A stretch of 36,016 nucleotides of DNA from Pseudohaliea rubra DSM 19751 (GCF_000764025.1 NZ_KN234774.1:1-36016); one strand, 5' to 3'; positions 17,147 through 26,823 are shown, counted from the stretch's first letter. A program made the numbers and translations. Notes: generated from the letters alone by a model not told the origin.

Positions 17147-17747
17147 TCCCGCCCCCCTCTGCCGCCGGCAGGTTCACAATGCCGTCGTCATTGCTGTCCT
17201 CCAGGCTGCGCGCCGAGCCGGCGTTGCTGAGGAAAAGCGCGCGAGCCTCGCTGACACCACGTTCGTCACAAAAGGTGAAGGTGCCATTGTTGTTGAGGGC
17301 GGTGCCCTGCGGATCGAAACGCAGCCGACCCGAGGCGTCGGTGGCAGCCAGGGTGATGGCGATAGCGTCGAAGCCGCTGACGTTAGCGAGCACCAGGTTG
17401 TCGTCAGGGCCTGTGCCGCCGGTATCGATCGTGCCGTCGCCATCGAAGTCGACAAAGGCAATGTAGCCATCGGTCCAGCTCCCGCTGCAGCTGGCGCCAT
17501 CGTTGCTCGGGCAGACGGTAACAAAGGCGCGCTGGGCGAGCGCTTCGGAGCGTGCCGTGCCCAGTGCGCCACGAAGATCGTAGACCGACGACACCAGTCG
17601 GTTGTCGCGGATAAGGGTCGTGAAGGAAGGCGCTCCGACGGCAAGAAGCACCGCAAGCACCACCAGGACCACCATCACCTCGATAAGGGTGAAACCCCGG
17701 GGTTTGCGGCAGGCGGGCGGGCAGCAGTGCGCTGGAGACTTGTCCAT
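17130..17747 (-). CDS. fimT: Minor pilin FimT/FimU (GspH family), first gene of cluster B
   Basis: 205 residues. The prepilin signal is RKPRG^FTLIEVMVVLVVLAV, with Phe1 and Glu5, then APSFTTLIRDNRLVSSVYDL and ARSEALAQRAFVTVCPSNDG, all typical of FimT/FimU. WTDGYIAFVDFDGDGTID carries a DxDxDG loop at 100-108, with a second (DSNDDGIVN) at 184-192. ATG 17747 is the only reasonable start: an in-frame TAG lies 12 bases upstream. The start codon and the AGGG before it lie inside a palindrome (17747-17765). Order fimT-pilV-pilW-pilX-pilY1-pilE fits one operon. Confidence 0.92.
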   Translation of the reverse strand: MDKSPAHCCPPACRKPRGFTLIEVMVVLVVLAVLLAVGAPSFTTLIRDNRLVSSVYDLRGALGTARSEALAQRAFVTVCPSNDGASCSGSWTDGYIAFVDFDGDGTIDTGGTGPDDNLVLANVSGFDAIAITLAATDASGRLRFDPQGTALNNNGTFTFCDERGVSEARALFLSNAGSARSLEDSNDDGIVNLPAAEGGGNVSCP

Positions 17748-17765
17748 GCCCCTAGGCTAGGGGCA
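17747..17765 (-). promoter_or_regulatory. Palindrome covering the ribosome-binding region and start of fimT
   Basis: TGCCCCTAG (17747-17755), centre G, CTAGGGGCA (17757-17765) is a perfect 19-base palindrome. In the fimT mRNA it can fold as UGCCCCU/AGGGGCA with a 5-base loop. The G-rich run and the first base of the ATG lie in the 3' arm. The AGGGG is closer to the ATG than an ideal Shine-Dalgarno, so both access and spacing look constrained. Seen directly; function inferred. Confidence 0.45.
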
Positions 17766-17804
17766 GGGAACCATCCAGCGCTTCAAAGTACCGACAAGCG
17801 GTCT

Positions 17805-17835
17805 ATTATCATGACGAACGGTCATTTTGGGCCAA
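17805..17835 (-). promoter_or_regulatory. Candidate promoter of the fimT-pilE operon with an operator-like repeat
   Basis: On the minus strand, TTGGCC (17830-17835) and GATAAT (17805-17810) are separated by 19 bases, giving a leader of about 50 bases. Between them lies a perfect inverted repeat, ATGAC-GAACG-GTCAT (17811-17825). The -35 sits inside the ispH terminator-like stem (17825-17846). The spacer is longer than ideal, so confidence is moderate. Confidence 0.42.
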
Positions 17836-17846
17836 TCCACCCAAAA
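17825..17846. terminator. Terminator-like stem-loop between ispH and fimT
   Basis: TTTTGGG (17825-17831), 8-base loop, CCCAAAA (17840-17846): a perfect 7-base stem downstream of the ispH stop. The stem has only three G-C pairs, so it would be a weak terminator for the ribF-ispH operon, and it overlaps the fimT promoter. Confidence 0.4.
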
Positions 17847-17854
17847 GCTGGCGT

Positions 17855-18802
17855 CTACTCGACCTCCGCCAACCGCAGCTCCTTCGGCATACTGAAGGTC
17901 ACATTCTCAGGCCGGCCATCAACCTCACGGACGCTGCCCGCGCCGAGTTCGCGCAGGCGGTCAATAACCGCCTGCACAAGCACCTCCGGCGCCGAGGCGC
18001 CGGCGGTGACGCCGATGTGCGCCTTGCCGGCCAGCCAGGCCGGATCGATATCATCGGCGCCGTCGACGAGGTAGGCGCTGGCGCCCATGCGCTCGCCGAG
18101 CTCCCGCAGGCGGTTGGAGTTGGAGCTGTTCGGGGAGCCGACTACCAGCAGCAGGTCGCAGCCCGCGGCGAGCTGCTTGACCGCATCCTGGCGATTCTGG
18201 GTGGCGTAGCAAATGTCGTCCTTGCGCGGCCCCTGGATCGCCGGGAAGCGTTCGCGCAGGGCGTCGATGACCCTCGCCGTATCGTCCATGGACAGCGTGG
18301 TCTGGGTGACAAAGGCCAGGTGCTCCGGGTTGCGCACCGCAAGGCGGGCGACCTGGGCCTCGTCTTCCACCAGGTAGATGTCGCCGCCCTGGCTGCGGTC
18401 GTACTGGCCCATGGTGCCCTCGACCTCCGGGTGGCCGGCATGGCCGATGAGCACGCATTCGCGGCCCTCGGCGCTGTAGCGCGACACCTCCAGGTGGACC
18501 TTGGTCACCAGCGGGCAGGTGGCATCAAACACCTTGAGGCCGCGCCCGTCCGCCTCCTTGCGCACGGCCTGGGAGACGCCGTGGGCACTGAAGATCACGA
18601 TGGCGTCATCCGGCACCTCCGTGAGTTCTTCCACAAAAACGGCACCGCGGTCGCGCAGGTCATCAACCACGAACTTGTTGTGCACAACCTCGTGGCGCAC
18701 GTAGATCGGTGCCCCGAAGACCTCGAGGGCGCGCTCGACGATGTCGATGGCCCGATCCACGCCGGCACAGAAGCCGCGCGGGTTGGCGAGCTGGATATCC
18801 AT
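17855..18802 (-). CDS. ispH: 4-hydroxy-3-methylbut-2-enyl diphosphate reductase IspH
   Basis: 315 residues from ATG 18802; a TTG one codon upstream is in frame, but [15 protein letters not shown] is the family start. The three [4Fe-4S] ligands are present: Cys12 ([11 protein letters not shown]), Cys96 ([12 protein letters not shown]) and Cys198 ([11 protein letters not shown]). Active-site His41, His74 and His124 are also seen ([23 protein letters not shown]). It catalyses the last step of the MEP isoprenoid pathway, giving IPP and DMAPP. The ATG shares its A with the fkpB stop (TGATG). It is the last gene of the ribF-ileS-lspA-fkpB-ispH operon. Confidence 0.97.
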   Translation of the reverse strand: MDIQLANPRGFCAGVDRAIDIVERALEVFGAPIYVRHEVVHNKFVVDDLRDRGAVFVEELTEVPDDAIVIFSAHGVSQAVRKEADGRGLKVFDATCPLVTKVHLEVSRYSAEGRECVLIGHAGHPEVEGTMGQYDRSQGGDIYLVEDEAQVARLAVRNPEHLAFVTQTTLSMDDTARVIDALRERFPAIQGPRKDDICYATQNRQDAVKQLAAGCDLLLVVGSPNSSNSNRLRELGERMGASAYLVDGADDIDPAWLAGKAHIGVTAGASAPEVLVQAVIDRLRELGAGSVREVDGRPENVTFSMPKELRLAEVE

Positions 18803-19260
18803 CAATGCAACTCCGCCGGTTCTACCCGGTGTATCTGCACGTCAAACACGAGTGTACGCCCCGCCAGCGGGTGATTGAAGTCCACGGTCACCTCGGCATC
18901 GTCGAAGGCAACGATCACCCCCGGCAGCTCGCCCCCGGCGGCGTCGGCAAAGGAGCAGACCAGGCCCTTCTCCAGCTCCATGCCCTCTTCGAACTGGTCC
19001 CGATCGACGCGCTGCACGTTCTGCGGGTTGTGCTGGCCGAAGGCATCCTCCGGGGGCACCGTGAACTCACGGCGCTCGCCGGGGCTGAGGCCGAAAAGGC
19101 GCCGCTCGAAGCCCGGCAGAAGACTGCCGTCACCCACGGTGAAGCTCACCGGGTCGCGGTCGAAGTTGGAGTCGACCTCCTCGCCATCGTCGAGGCGCAG
19201 GGCGAAATTCAGGTGGACACAGGTGCCCTCGCCCACCGCCAGAGGATCGTCATTCATCAT
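18802..19260 (-). CDS. fkpB: FKBP-type peptidyl-prolyl isomerase (SlpA/FkpB)
   Basis: 152 residues starting ATGATG (19260 or 19257). This is an SlyD-like FKBP fold: [26 protein letters not shown] at the N terminus, [20 protein letters not shown] in the FKBP half, the inserted-flap domain ([21 protein letters not shown]), and [17 protein letters not shown], the hallmark of the SlyD/FkpB class. No His-rich metal tail like that of SlyD is present. It is a cytoplasmic prolyl isomerase/chaperone. It overlaps lspA by 4 bases and ispH by 3 bases (TGA/ATG sharing); lspA-fkpB-ispH is the conserved order. Confidence 0.94.
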   Translation of the reverse strand: MMNDDPLAVGEGTCVHLNFALRLDDGEEVDSNFDRDPVSFTVGDGSLLPGFERRLFGLSPGERREFTVPPEDAFGQHNPQNVQRVDRDQFEEGMELEKGLVCSFADAAGGELPGVIVAFDDAEVTVDFNHPLAGRTLVFDVQIHRVEPAELH

Positions 19261-19781
19261 GCTTGTGCTCCATCGCCACGGCTGCCGCGCAGGCTGTCGA
19301 GGACGAGCAGCGCGGCGCCGACGGTGATCGCCGAGTCGGCGATATTGAACGTCGGAAAATAGTGCCCGGCATAGTGCAGGGATATAAAGTCCACTACGTA
19401 GCCGTGCTGCAAGCGGTCCACCAGATTGCCGAGGGCGCCGCCGAGGACCAGCGACAGGCCCAGGGCCAGCACCCGCTCGGTCCGCGACAGGCTCCGGAGC
19501 CAGACGGCGAGTGCCGCACTGACCACCAGCGCGAGCCCGGTGAAAAACCAGCGCTGCCAGCCCCCGGCATCCGACAAGAAGCTGAAGGCCGCGCCGGGGT
19601 TGTGGTGCAGCGTCAAATTGAAGAACGGCAGCACCGGCACCGGCCGCGCATAGTCAAGAACGGACGAGGCCCAGGCCTTGCTGCCCTGGTCCAGGAGCAG
19701 CACCAGTAGCGCAAGGGCATAACCCGCCAGCGCCAGGCGACGCTCAGGCAAAGTGACGCCGCTCCCCGGCACCGTCGACAT
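19257..19781 (-). CDS. lspA: Prolipoprotein signal peptidase LspA
   Basis: 174 residues, four membrane helices ([49 protein letters not shown]). The catalytic Asp pair is in [16 protein letters not shown] and [19 protein letters not shown] is the conserved periplasmic loop. It removes lipoprotein signal peptides such as that of BamD in this window. ATG 19781 overlaps ileS by 38 bases with GGAG only two bases ahead; a TTG at 19751 with GGAG ten bases ahead is an alternative start. Confidence 0.95.
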   Translation of the reverse strand: MSTVPGSGVTLPERRLALAGYALALLVLLLDQGSKAWASSVLDYARPVPVLPFFNLTLHHNPGAAFSFLSDAGGWQRWFFTGLALVVSAALAVWLRSLSRTERVLALGLSLVLGGALGNLVDRLQHGYVVDFISLHYAGHYFPTFNIADSAITVGAALLVLDSLRGSRGDGAQA

Positions 19782-22548
19782 TCTCCACGCAGCGGCCGCA
19801 GAGGGTCGGGTGCGCCGCCACCGTGCCCACGTCCGGCCGCCGGTGCCAGCAGCGCTCGCACTTCTCGTCCGGCGAGGGCACCACCCGCACCCGGAGCCCG
19901 GCCAGCTCCGTCTGGGCGGCCTCCGCCGGTGCGTCAGCCAGCGGTGCGACGGCAGCGCTGGAGGTAATCAGCACGAAGCGCAGTTCATCGCCCAGGGCCG
20001 AGAGGTCTGCCGCCACGGTACCGTCGCAGTAGAGGGTGACCGCCGCATCAAGGGAGCCGCGGAGGTCGCCGGCGGTGCGGCGCGCTTCCATCTCGCGGTT
20101 TACCGCATCACGCACGGTCTGCACCCGGTCCCAGTAGTCCCGGCCCATGGGAGTGTCCTCCGCGAGGGTCGGCAGCGCATGGGCCCACTCTACGAGGAAA
20201 ACCGACTCGGCCCGATCGCCCGGGAGGTTCTCCCAGATTTCCTCGGCGGTGAAGCTGGTGATCGGCGCGATCCAGCGCGCCAGGGCATCGACAAGGTGAT
20301 ACATGGCCGTCTGTGCGGAGCGGCGGGCGGCGGAATCCGCCCGGGTCGTGTACTGCCGGTCCTTGATGATATCGAGGTAGAAGCCGCCCATATCCACGGC
20401 GCAGAAGTTGTGCAGCTTGTGGTAGATCGTGTGGAACTGGTAGCCGTCATAGGCCTCGATGATCTCCGCCTGCAGCCGGGCCGCGCGGTCGAGGGCCCAG
20501 CGGTCCAGAGGCAGCAGCTGTTCGGCCGGGAGCGCGTGGGTCGCCGGGTCGAAGCCGGCCAGGTTGCCGAGAAGGAAGCGCGCGGTATTGCGGATGCGCC
20601 GATAGGCATCGGCAGTGCGCTTGAAGACCTCGTCGCTCACGGTGAGCTCGCCGCGATAGTCGGCCGCTGCAACCCACAGCCGCAGCACATCAGCGCCGAG
20701 ATCGTTCATGGCCTTTTTCGCCGGCAGGATGTTGCCCCGGGACTTGGACATCTTGTGGCCGTCACCGTCGACGGTGAAGCCATGCGTGAGCACGGTGCGG
20801 TAGGGTGCGGCACCGTAGGCCCCCACGGCGGTGAGCAGCGACGACTGGAACCAGCCGCGGTGCTGGTCCGAGCCTTCGAGGTAGATGTCCGCCGGCCAGG
20901 CCAGGGCCTCACGGCGGCGGAGCACGCAGGCGTGGGTCACGCCGGAGTCAAACCAGACATCGAGGGTGTCGGTCACTTTCTCATAGGTGTCGGCCTCATC
21001 GCCGAGGAGATCGGCGGGTTCGAGCTCGAACCAGGCCTCGATACCGCGCTCGGCCACCCGGGCGGCCACTGCCTCGATGAGCCGGGGCGTCTCCGGGTGG
21101 AGCTCGCCGCTGTCCCGGTGCACGAACAACGCGATGGGCACGCCCCAGGTGCGCTGGCGGGAGATACACCAGTCCGGCCGGTCCTCGAGCATGCCGTCGA
21201 TGCGGGCCCGGCCCCACTCGGGCACCCACTGCACGCCGGCCACGGCCTCTTTTGCAGCGGCGAGAAGACCATGCTGGCGCATGCCGATAAACCACTGCGG
21301 CGTGGCCCGGAAGATAATGGGCGTCTTGTGCCGCCAGCAGTGCGGGTAACTGTGCCGGTAGGCTTCGTGGTGGAGCAGCGCACCGCGCTCGGCGAGCAGC
21401 TCGACAATAGCACTGTTGGCCTTGAACACATGCTGGCCGGCAAAGTGCGGTGTGCCCTCGAGATAGACACCGTTGCTGCCCACGGGGTTAGAGACCTCAA
21501 TGCCATAACGCTGACCCACGGTGAAGTCGTCTGCGCCATGGGCGGGCGCCGTGTGCACAGCGCCGGTGCCGGCGTCTGTGGTCACGTGGTCACCGAGCAC
21601 CACCAGCACCTCACGCTCGAGGAAGGGGTGGTGCAGACGCTGCCGATCGAGCGCCGCACCTTTGCAGCGGCCGAGCTGGCGCACCTCATCGAGTCCGAAG
21701 CGCGCGGCACAGGCCTCGGCCAGCTCCGCCGCGACCAGCAGCTGCCGATCGCCGGCGTCCAGCAGCACGTAGTCAAGCTCCGGGTGCAGGCTCACGGCCA
21801 TGCTCGCCGGGAGCGTCCAGGGCGTGGTCGTCCAGATAGCCACGGCGATGTTGCCTGCCCCCTCCGCGCCGCAAGCGGCGGCAAGGGCCGCGCTGTCGAC
21901 GGCCGCGTAGGCCACGTCGATCGCCGGCGAGGTCTTGTCCTCGTACTCCACCTCCGCCTCGGCGAGCGCGGAGCCGCAATCGAGGCACCAGTGGACGGGC
22001 TTGAAGCCCTTGTGCAGGTGGCCGTTGTCGATCAGCAGGCCCAGGGTGCGGATGATGTCCGCCTCGAAGGCGAAGTCCATGGTCAGGTAGGGATTGTCCC
22101 AGTCGCCGATGACGCCCATACGTACAAAGTCGGCGCGCTGACCGTCGATCTGCTGGCGGGCATAGGCCCGGCAGCGCTCGCGGAACTCCGCGGCGCTCAC
22201 CTTGTGCCCGGGCTTGCCGACCTTTTTCTCGACGTTGAGCTCGATGGGCAGGCCATGGCAATCCCAGCCGGGCACATAGGGCGCGTCGAAGCCCGCCAGG
22301 CTGCGGGACTTCACAATCATGTCCTTGAGGATCTTGTTCACCGCGTGGCCCACGTGCAGCTCGCCGTTGGCGTAGGGCGGGCCGTCGTGGAGGATGAATT
22401 TAGGCTTGCCGGCAGCGGCGGCGCGAATGCGGCCGTAAAGATCCATCGCCTGCCATTGCTTCAGCCGTTCGGGCTCACGCTGGGCCAGGCTCGCCTTCAT
22501 GGGGAAGGCTGTCTGTGGCAGGTTGAGGGTGGCCTTGTAGTCAGTCAT
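19744..22548 (-). CDS. ileS: Isoleucyl-tRNA synthetase
   Basis: 934 residues, close to E. coli IleS (938). The class I signatures are HVGH at 65-68 (HIGH motif) and KMSKS (in [13 protein letters not shown]). The CP1 editing domain contains [11 protein letters not shown] and [16 protein letters not shown]. The C-terminal zinc site has Cys897, Cys900, Cys917 and Cys920 (CERCWHRRP and CGRC), as in the eubacterial mupirocin-sensitive type. It charges tRNA-Ile with isoleucine and edits valine. Its ATG overlaps the ribF stop (ATGA). Confidence 0.97.
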   Translation of the reverse strand: MTDYKATLNLPQTAFPMKASLAQREPERLKQWQAMDLYGRIRAAAAGKPKFILHDGPPYANGELHVGHAVNKILKDMIVKSRSLAGFDAPYVPGWDCHGLPIELNVEKKVGKPGHKVSAAEFRERCRAYARQQIDGQRADFVRMGVIGDWDNPYLTMDFAFEADIIRTLGLLIDNGHLHKGFKPVHWCLDCGSALAEAEVEYEDKTSPAIDVAYAAVDSAALAAACGAEGAGNIAVAIWTTTPWTLPASMAVSLHPELDYVLLDAGDRQLLVAAELAEACAARFGLDEVRQLGRCKGAALDRQRLHHPFLEREVLVVLGDHVTTDAGTGAVHTAPAHGADDFTVGQRYGIEVSNPVGSNGVYLEGTPHFAGQHVFKANSAIVELLAERGALLHHEAYRHSYPHCWRHKTPIIFRATPQWFIGMRQHGLLAAAKEAVAGVQWVPEWGRARIDGMLEDRPDWCISRQRTWGVPIALFVHRDSGELHPETPRLIEAVAARVAERGIEAWFELEPADLLGDEADTYEKVTDTLDVWFDSGVTHACVLRRREALAWPADIYLEGSDQHRGWFQSSLLTAVGAYGAAPYRTVLTHGFTVDGDGHKMSKSRGNILPAKKAMNDLGADVLRLWVAAADYRGELTVSDEVFKRTADAYRRIRNTARFLLGNLAGFDPATHALPAEQLLPLDRWALDRAARLQAEIIEAYDGYQFHTIYHKLHNFCAVDMGGFYLDIIKDRQYTTRADSAARRSAQTAMYHLVDALARWIAPITSFTAEEIWENLPGDRAESVFLVEWAHALPTLAEDTPMGRDYWDRVQTVRDAVNREMEARRTAGDLRGSLDAAVTLYCDGTVAADLSALGDELRFVLITSSAAVAPLADAPAEAAQTELAGLRVRVVPSPDEKCERCWHRRPDVGTVAAHPTLCGRCVENVDGAGERRHFA

Positions 22549-23498
22549 GCGTCGTAGCGATCCATGGTCCGGGCGGCAAACCAGGCCCTGGCTGCCGCAA
22601 AATCCCCGTGAATGGCTTCGCGAAGCGCATCCAGGGAGTCGAATTTCTGTTCCGGCCGCAGCCGGTGCAGGAACTGCACATCGATGCGCTCGCCGTAAAG
22701 CTGTGGCTCGCCCTCGAGGAGGTGCACCTCCAGGTTGGCCCGGCTGCCGTCGTTCACGGTGGGCCGGGTACCGATATTGGCCACGCCCGCAGCCTCGAAC
22801 AGGCCGCCGCCATTCACCCGCACCGCGAACACCCCCGACAGCGGCGCCTTCAGCCGGTTGAGGGCGACGTTCGCCGTGGGCGCGCCCAGCGTACGGCCAA
22901 GCTGCCGCCCCTGCACCACCCGGCCGGTGATCGCATAGGGCCGGTCGAGAAGCTCGGCCGCCAGCTCCAGGTCGCCCTCCGCCAGCGCTTCGCGGACCCG
23001 GGTGGAACTGACCCGGCCGCCATCCAGAGCGAGCGTCGCGGTGGACAGCGTATCGAAGCCGAAGCGCTCGCCCTCGGCCTTGAGGAAGTCGTAATCCCCC
23101 TCGCGGGAGCGGCCGAAGCGGAAGTCGTCGCCGAGCACCAGGCGACGGACGCCGAGACCGTCAACAAAGATCCGCTCCACGAAGGCCGCGGCAGTCATGC
23201 TGCGCACGCTCTCATCGAAGCTGATGCGCAGCAGCCGGTCGATACCAAGGGCAGCCAGCGCCCGGAACTTCTCGCGGAAATCCATGAGCCGGGCTGGCGC
23301 TTCCTCCGGGTGCAGGTACTCCCGCGGCAGCGGCTCGAAGACGATGACCACCGCCGGCAGCCCGAGGGCCCGGGCCTCGCGGAGCACCCGGCCCAGCACA
23401 GCCTGGTGACCCCGGTGTACACCGTCGAAGGCGCCGATGGTCGCGACGCAGCCGCGGTGGCGGGGCTGCAGGTTATGCAGGCCTCGGATGAGCTCCAT
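22545..23498 (-). CDS. ribF: Bifunctional riboflavin kinase / FAD synthetase
   Basis: 317 residues. The N-terminal FMN adenylyltransferase domain has [16 protein letters not shown] and the ISSTR-like [25 protein letters not shown] is also typical. The C-terminal riboflavin kinase domain has [33 protein letters not shown] and [22 protein letters not shown]. It makes FMN and FAD. It is the first gene of the ribF-ileS-lspA-fkpB-ispH operon and has its own promoter. Confidence 0.96.
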   Translation of the reverse strand: MELIRGLHNLQPRHRGCVATIGAFDGVHRGHQAVLGRVLREARALGLPAVVIVFEPLPREYLHPEEAPARLMDFREKFRALAALGIDRLLRISFDESVRSMTAAAFVERIFVDGLGVRRLVLGDDFRFGRSREGDYDFLKAEGERFGFDTLSTATLALDGGRVSSTRVREALAEGDLELAAELLDRPYAITGRVVQGRQLGRTLGAPTANVALNRLKAPLSGVFAVRVNGGGLFEAAGVANIGTRPTVNDGSRANLEVHLLEGEPQLYGERIDVQFLHRLRPEQKFDSLDALREAIHGDFAAARAWFAARTMDRYDA

Positions 23499-23533
23499 GG
23501 GGTAGCCGGGGACCGTCCTGAAACAAGCCCTGC

Positions 23534-23562
23534 AGTATAGCGAATGGGCCCCGGCGGGTCAC
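23534..23562 (-). promoter_or_regulatory. Sigma-70-type promoter of the ribF-ispH operon
   Basis: On the minus strand, GTGACC (23557-23562) and TATACT (23534-23539) are 17 bases apart, and the ribF ATG lies about 28 bases past the predicted start. TATACT matches five of six consensus bases; the -35 matches four of six. Confidence 0.55.
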
Positions 23563-23604
23563 GGCGCCCGCGACCTTCCGCCAGCACAGCCCTGCAAAGG
23601 CACG

Positions 23605-25185
23605 CTAGGGCGGGCTGCGCAGGTCGCGGAGGCGGACGCCGGCCAGGCGGAGCACCGCGAGGTAGGCGCCACCACCGGCGACAACGAGCTGCGCCAGCTC
23701 CAGTGCCCGCCGCTGCCAGCCCCAGCCGGCCCAGGCGTCCACCGGGGGGCTCAGCCAGAGCACCAGCAGCAGCATGGCGGCCGTCGCCCCGAGCAGCCGC
23801 GGCAGAAACACCCGCCAGGCGGGGTCGAAGCGGTAGACGTTCTCCCGGCGCAGGCCCCGCCAGAGCAGCACCGCATTCAGGTAGGCGGCCACACTGGTCG
23901 CCAGCGCCAGGCCCACGTGGCCGAGGTCCAGATAGACCATGAGCGGCACGACGAAGAGGACATTCAGCACCATATTCGCCACCATGGCGCGGATCCCGAT
24001 GCGCACCGGCGTCACCATGTCCTGGCGCGCATAGAAACCGGGCGCGAGCACCTTGATAAGCATGAAGGCGCAGATGCCAAGGGCATAGGCACGCAGGCTG
24101 TAGCTGGCCATGGCCACATCCCGGGGCCCGAGCTCGCCGTACTGGAACAGGGTGACGAGGATGGGCTCGGCCAGGACCAGCAGCGCCACCGTCGCCGGCA
24201 CAGCCACCAGCAGCACCGTGCGCACCGCCCAGTCCAGCGTATGTGTAAAGCGCTCGGCCCGGTCCGCGGCGCGATCCGCGGAGAGGCTGGGCAGGATCAC
24301 CGTGGCGATGGCAATACCGAAGACCCCCAGGGGCAGCTCCGCCAGCCGGTCGGAGTAGTAGAGCCAGGACACGCTGCCCGTGGGCAGGAAAGACGCCAGC
24401 ACCGTGTCCAGCAGGAGGTTCACCTGGCTCACGGAAACGCCGAAGAGCGCCGGCACCATGAGCCTGAGGATCTGCCGCACCCCCGGGTGGGTCGTGTCCC
24501 AGCGCGGCCGGGGCAGGAGCTCGAGGCGCTTCAGGAACGGCAGCTGAAAGAGAAGCTGCACAACGCCCGCGGTAAACACGCCCCAGGCGAGCGCAAAGGC
24601 CGGTTCGGCGAAGCCGGGCGCGGCAACGGTGGCAGCGCCGATCAGCGACAGGTTGAGGAACACCGGCGTCACCGCCGGCACGGCGAAGCGGCCATAGCTG
24701 TTGAGTACGGCGCCGCAGAGCCCCGTGAGGGAGATCAGCAGCAGGTAGGGAAAGGTGACGCGGATGAGGTCCGCGGTCAGGGCGAACTTGGCCGGCTGGT
24801 CGAGGAAGCCCGGCGCAAACAGGCCGGCCACAAGCGGCGCGGCCAGCACGGTCAGACTGGTGAGCAGCAGCAGCGTGCCGCCGAGCACGCCGGCCACCCG
24901 GTCGAGCAGCTCGCGCACCGCCGCCTCGCCGCCCCGTTCCCGGTACTCGCTGAGCACCGGCACAAAGGCCTGGGAGAAGGCGCCCTCGGCAAAGAGCCGG
25001 CGCAGGAAATTGGGAATCTTGAAGGCGACAAAGAAAGCGTCGGCGTTGGCGTTGGCGCCGATGAAGGCAGCGAGCACAATGTCCCGGACCAGGCCCAGCA
25101 CCCGCGACAGCATGGTCATGACGCCGACTACGGCGCTGGAGCGCAGGAGTCCCGGCGCCGCCGGCGCGCCCTCCGCCCCGCTCAT
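23605..25185 (-). CDS. murJ: Lipid II flippase MurJ (MviN)
   Basis: 526 residues from ATG 25185 (MSGAEGAPAAPGLLRSSAVV); the open frame upstream is antisense-like and not used. Family motifs: TMLSRVLGLVRDIVLAAFIG, ADAFFVAFKIPNFLRRLFAE, GAFSQAFVPVLSEYRE, SVSWLYYSDRLAELPLGVFG, and about 14 hydrophobic segments. MurJ flips lipid II across the inner membrane for peptidoglycan synthesis. The start is one base after the stop of the Nudix gene, so it is probably co-transcribed with pyrB and that gene. Murein flippase next to ribF-ileS is the conserved order. Confidence 0.95.
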   Translation of the reverse strand: MSGAEGAPAAPGLLRSSAVVGVMTMLSRVLGLVRDIVLAAFIGANANADAFFVAFKIPNFLRRLFAEGAFSQAFVPVLSEYRERGGEAAVRELLDRVAGVLGGTLLLLTSLTVLAAPLVAGLFAPGFLDQPAKFALTADLIRVTFPYLLLISLTGLCGAVLNSYGRFAVPAVTPVFLNLSLIGAATVAAPGFAEPAFALAWGVFTAGVVQLLFQLPFLKRLELLPRPRWDTTHPGVRQILRLMVPALFGVSVSQVNLLLDTVLASFLPTGSVSWLYYSDRLAELPLGVFGIAIATVILPSLSADRAADRAERFTHTLDWAVRTVLLVAVPATVALLVLAEPILVTLFQYGELGPRDVAMASYSLRAYALGICAFMLIKVLAPGFYARQDMVTPVRIGIRAMVANMVLNVLFVVPLMVYLDLGHVGLALATSVAAYLNAVLLWRGLRRENVYRFDPAWRVFLPRLLGATAAMLLLVLWLSPPVDAWAGWGWQRRALELAQLVVAGGGAYLAVLRLAGVRLRDLRSPP

Positions 25186-25186
25186 C

Positions 25187-25810
25187 TCAGGCGCCCAGCC
25201 AGTCCCGGCGGAGCCGCTCGCCGTGGAGGGCCAGCCACTGCAGGGCAACCAGCGTGTGGCCGTTGGGCACGCGGTCGGCGGCAAGCAGTGCGAGGGCTTC
25301 AGTGCGGGGCAGGCGGTGCACGAGGATGTCCTCGCCCTCCCCGTCCACGCCGTGCACTTCACCGACACCGGCCTCGAGCACCCGGCCGCAGTACAGGCGC
25401 ACATGCTCTGAGCAGGCGCCCGCGCTGGGAAAGTAGCTCGCGATGGGAACCAGCTCCGCGAGCCGGCAGCCGGCCTCTTCGCCGGCTTCGCGGTGCACCA
25501 CAGCCGCATCATCTTCGCCGGCCTCGACGATGCCCGCCACGAGCTCGAGCATCCAGGGGCTGTCGTCCCCGCGCAGCGCACCGGGCCGGAACTGCTCCAC
25601 CAGTACCAGGGAATCGCTCTCCGGCTCATAGGGCAGGACGCCCACGGCGTCGCCGCGATGGAAGACTTCCCGGGTCAGCGGCTCGCTCCAGCCACCGTCG
25701 AAGCAGCGGTGCGAGAGGGTCAGGCGCGCCACCCGGAAGTGACCGCGAAAGGCGTCCTTCTCGTCGAGGATGCGCACGTCCCGGGCGCCGAAGCGCAGCG
25801 CAAAGCTCAC
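25187..25810 (-). CDS. nudF: ADP-ribose pyrophosphatase-type Nudix hydrolase
   Basis: 207 residues. The Nudix box GIVEAGEDDAAVVHREAGEE fits G-x5-E-x7-REUxEExGU (the run continues AGC). Upstream, HRGDAVGVLPYEPESDSLVL and LVEQFRPGAL are typical of the NudF/TrgB group, as is SPWMLELVAG just before the box. It hydrolyses ADP-ribose to AMP and ribose 5-phosphate; exact substrate range cannot be told. It overlaps pyrB by 4 bases (ATGA) and lies one base before murJ. Members of this group usually sit elsewhere (nudF-cpdA), so this linkage is a local feature. Confidence 0.88.
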   Translation of the reverse strand: MSFALRFGARDVRILDEKDAFRGHFRVARLTLSHRCFDGGWSEPLTREVFHRGDAVGVLPYEPESDSLVLVEQFRPGALRGDDSPWMLELVAGIVEAGEDDAAVVHREAGEEAGCRLAELVPIASYFPSAGACSEHVRLYCGRVLEAGVGEVHGVDGEGEDILVHRLPRTEALALLAADRVPNGHTLVALQWLALHGERLRRDWLGA

Positions 25811-26823
25811 GACGTACGTCCCCCGACGTACCAGTTCACGGTCGTGGCGTGCTCCTCCACCTGATCCACCACGTCGAGGATGAGGGCAAAGAGTGCCATG
25901 CGCACCGTGAGGCCATTGTCGGTCTGGCGGAAGATGGCGAGGTTGGGGTTGTCGTTGAGGTCATCGTCCAGCTCCCGGGCGTTGTCGCGGGAATCCCGCG
26001 GCAGCGGGTGCATGATCACCGTGTTCGGCTCGCAGTGCCGGGTATAGATGGACTGGTTGAGGCGGAAGCGGCCCCGGTAGAGGTCCGCCTCGGCCTGGGA
26101 CTGGAAGCGCTCTTCCTGAATGCGGGTGCTGTAGACGATATCCACGTGGGCAATGCTCGCCTCCAGCGCATCGGATTCCACCACCTCGTGGCCGGCGGCG
26201 CGCAGGTCCTCGACGATGGCCTCGGGCATGCGAAGCTCGCTCGGGGACACGAGCACGACCTGGACGCGGTCAAAGAGGCAGAGCAGCTTGCAGAGGGAGT
26301 GCACGGTGCGCCCGTAGCGCAGGTCGCCGACCATGGCGATGCGCAGCCGGTCGATGCTGCGACCGCGCCCGGCCAGCTCGCGGCCGATCGTGTAGAGGTC
26401 CAGGAGCGCCTGGCTCGGATGCTCGTTGCTGCCGTCACCGCCGTTGATCACCGGCACCCGGCTCGCCGCAGCGAACTCGGCCACGGCACCGGCGGTAGGG
26501 TGGCGCATGGCGATCACATCAGAGTAGCCGGAGAGCACCCGCGCCGTGTCGTAAAGGGATTCGCCCTTGGCGATGGCCGACTGCTCGAAGCCTGTGGTCT
26601 CGCGCACCTCGCCACCGAGCAGGTTGAAGGCGCTGCCGAAGCTGACCCGCGTGCGGGTGCTTGGCTCGAAGAACATAGCGCCAAGGATGGCACCCTCGAG
26701 GACGCGGGTACGCCGGCGACGACGGGCGTAGGGTTCGAGCCGGTCCGCGACAGCGAAGATCCGCTCAACGTCGCCGCGTTCCAACTGGTCGACGGAAAGC
26801 ATGTGGCTGCCGGCAAACTCCAT
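25807..26823 (-). CDS. pyrB: Aspartate carbamoyltransferase catalytic chain
   Basis: 338 residues from ATG 26823, set by a strong GGGGAGGAG just upstream. Carbamoyl-phosphate site: FFEPSTRTRVSF (STRTR at 55-59), GESLYDTARVLSGY and MRHPTAGA. Then NGGDGSNEHPSQALLDLYTI, and the aspartate-site loop HPLPRDSRDNARELDDDLND. It makes carbamoyl aspartate in pyrimidine synthesis. It is longer than E. coli PyrB (311) and no pyrI (regulatory chain) or dihydroorotase lies nearby, so its regulation is unclear. Confidence 0.94.
   Translation of the reverse strand: MEFAGSHMLSVDQLERGDVERIFAVADRLEPYARRRRRTRVLEGAILGAMFFEPSTRTRVSFGSAFNLLGGEVRETTGFEQSAIAKGESLYDTARVLSGYSDVIAMRHPTAGAVAEFAAASRVPVINGGDGSNEHPSQALLDLYTIGRELAGRGRSIDRLRIAMVGDLRYGRTVHSLCKLLCLFDRVQVVLVSPSELRMPEAIVEDLRAAGHEVVESDALEASIAHVDIVYSTRIQEERFQSQAEADLYRGRFRLNQSIYTRHCEPNTVIMHPLPRDSRDNARELDDDLNDNPNLAIFRQTDNGLTVRMALFALILDVVDQVEEHATTVNWYVGGRTS

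Noticed and set aside
19753-22557. A 934-codon open frame antisense to ileS
   Set aside because: It mirrors ileS almost end to end and shows no recognisable motif; GC-rich antisense artefact.
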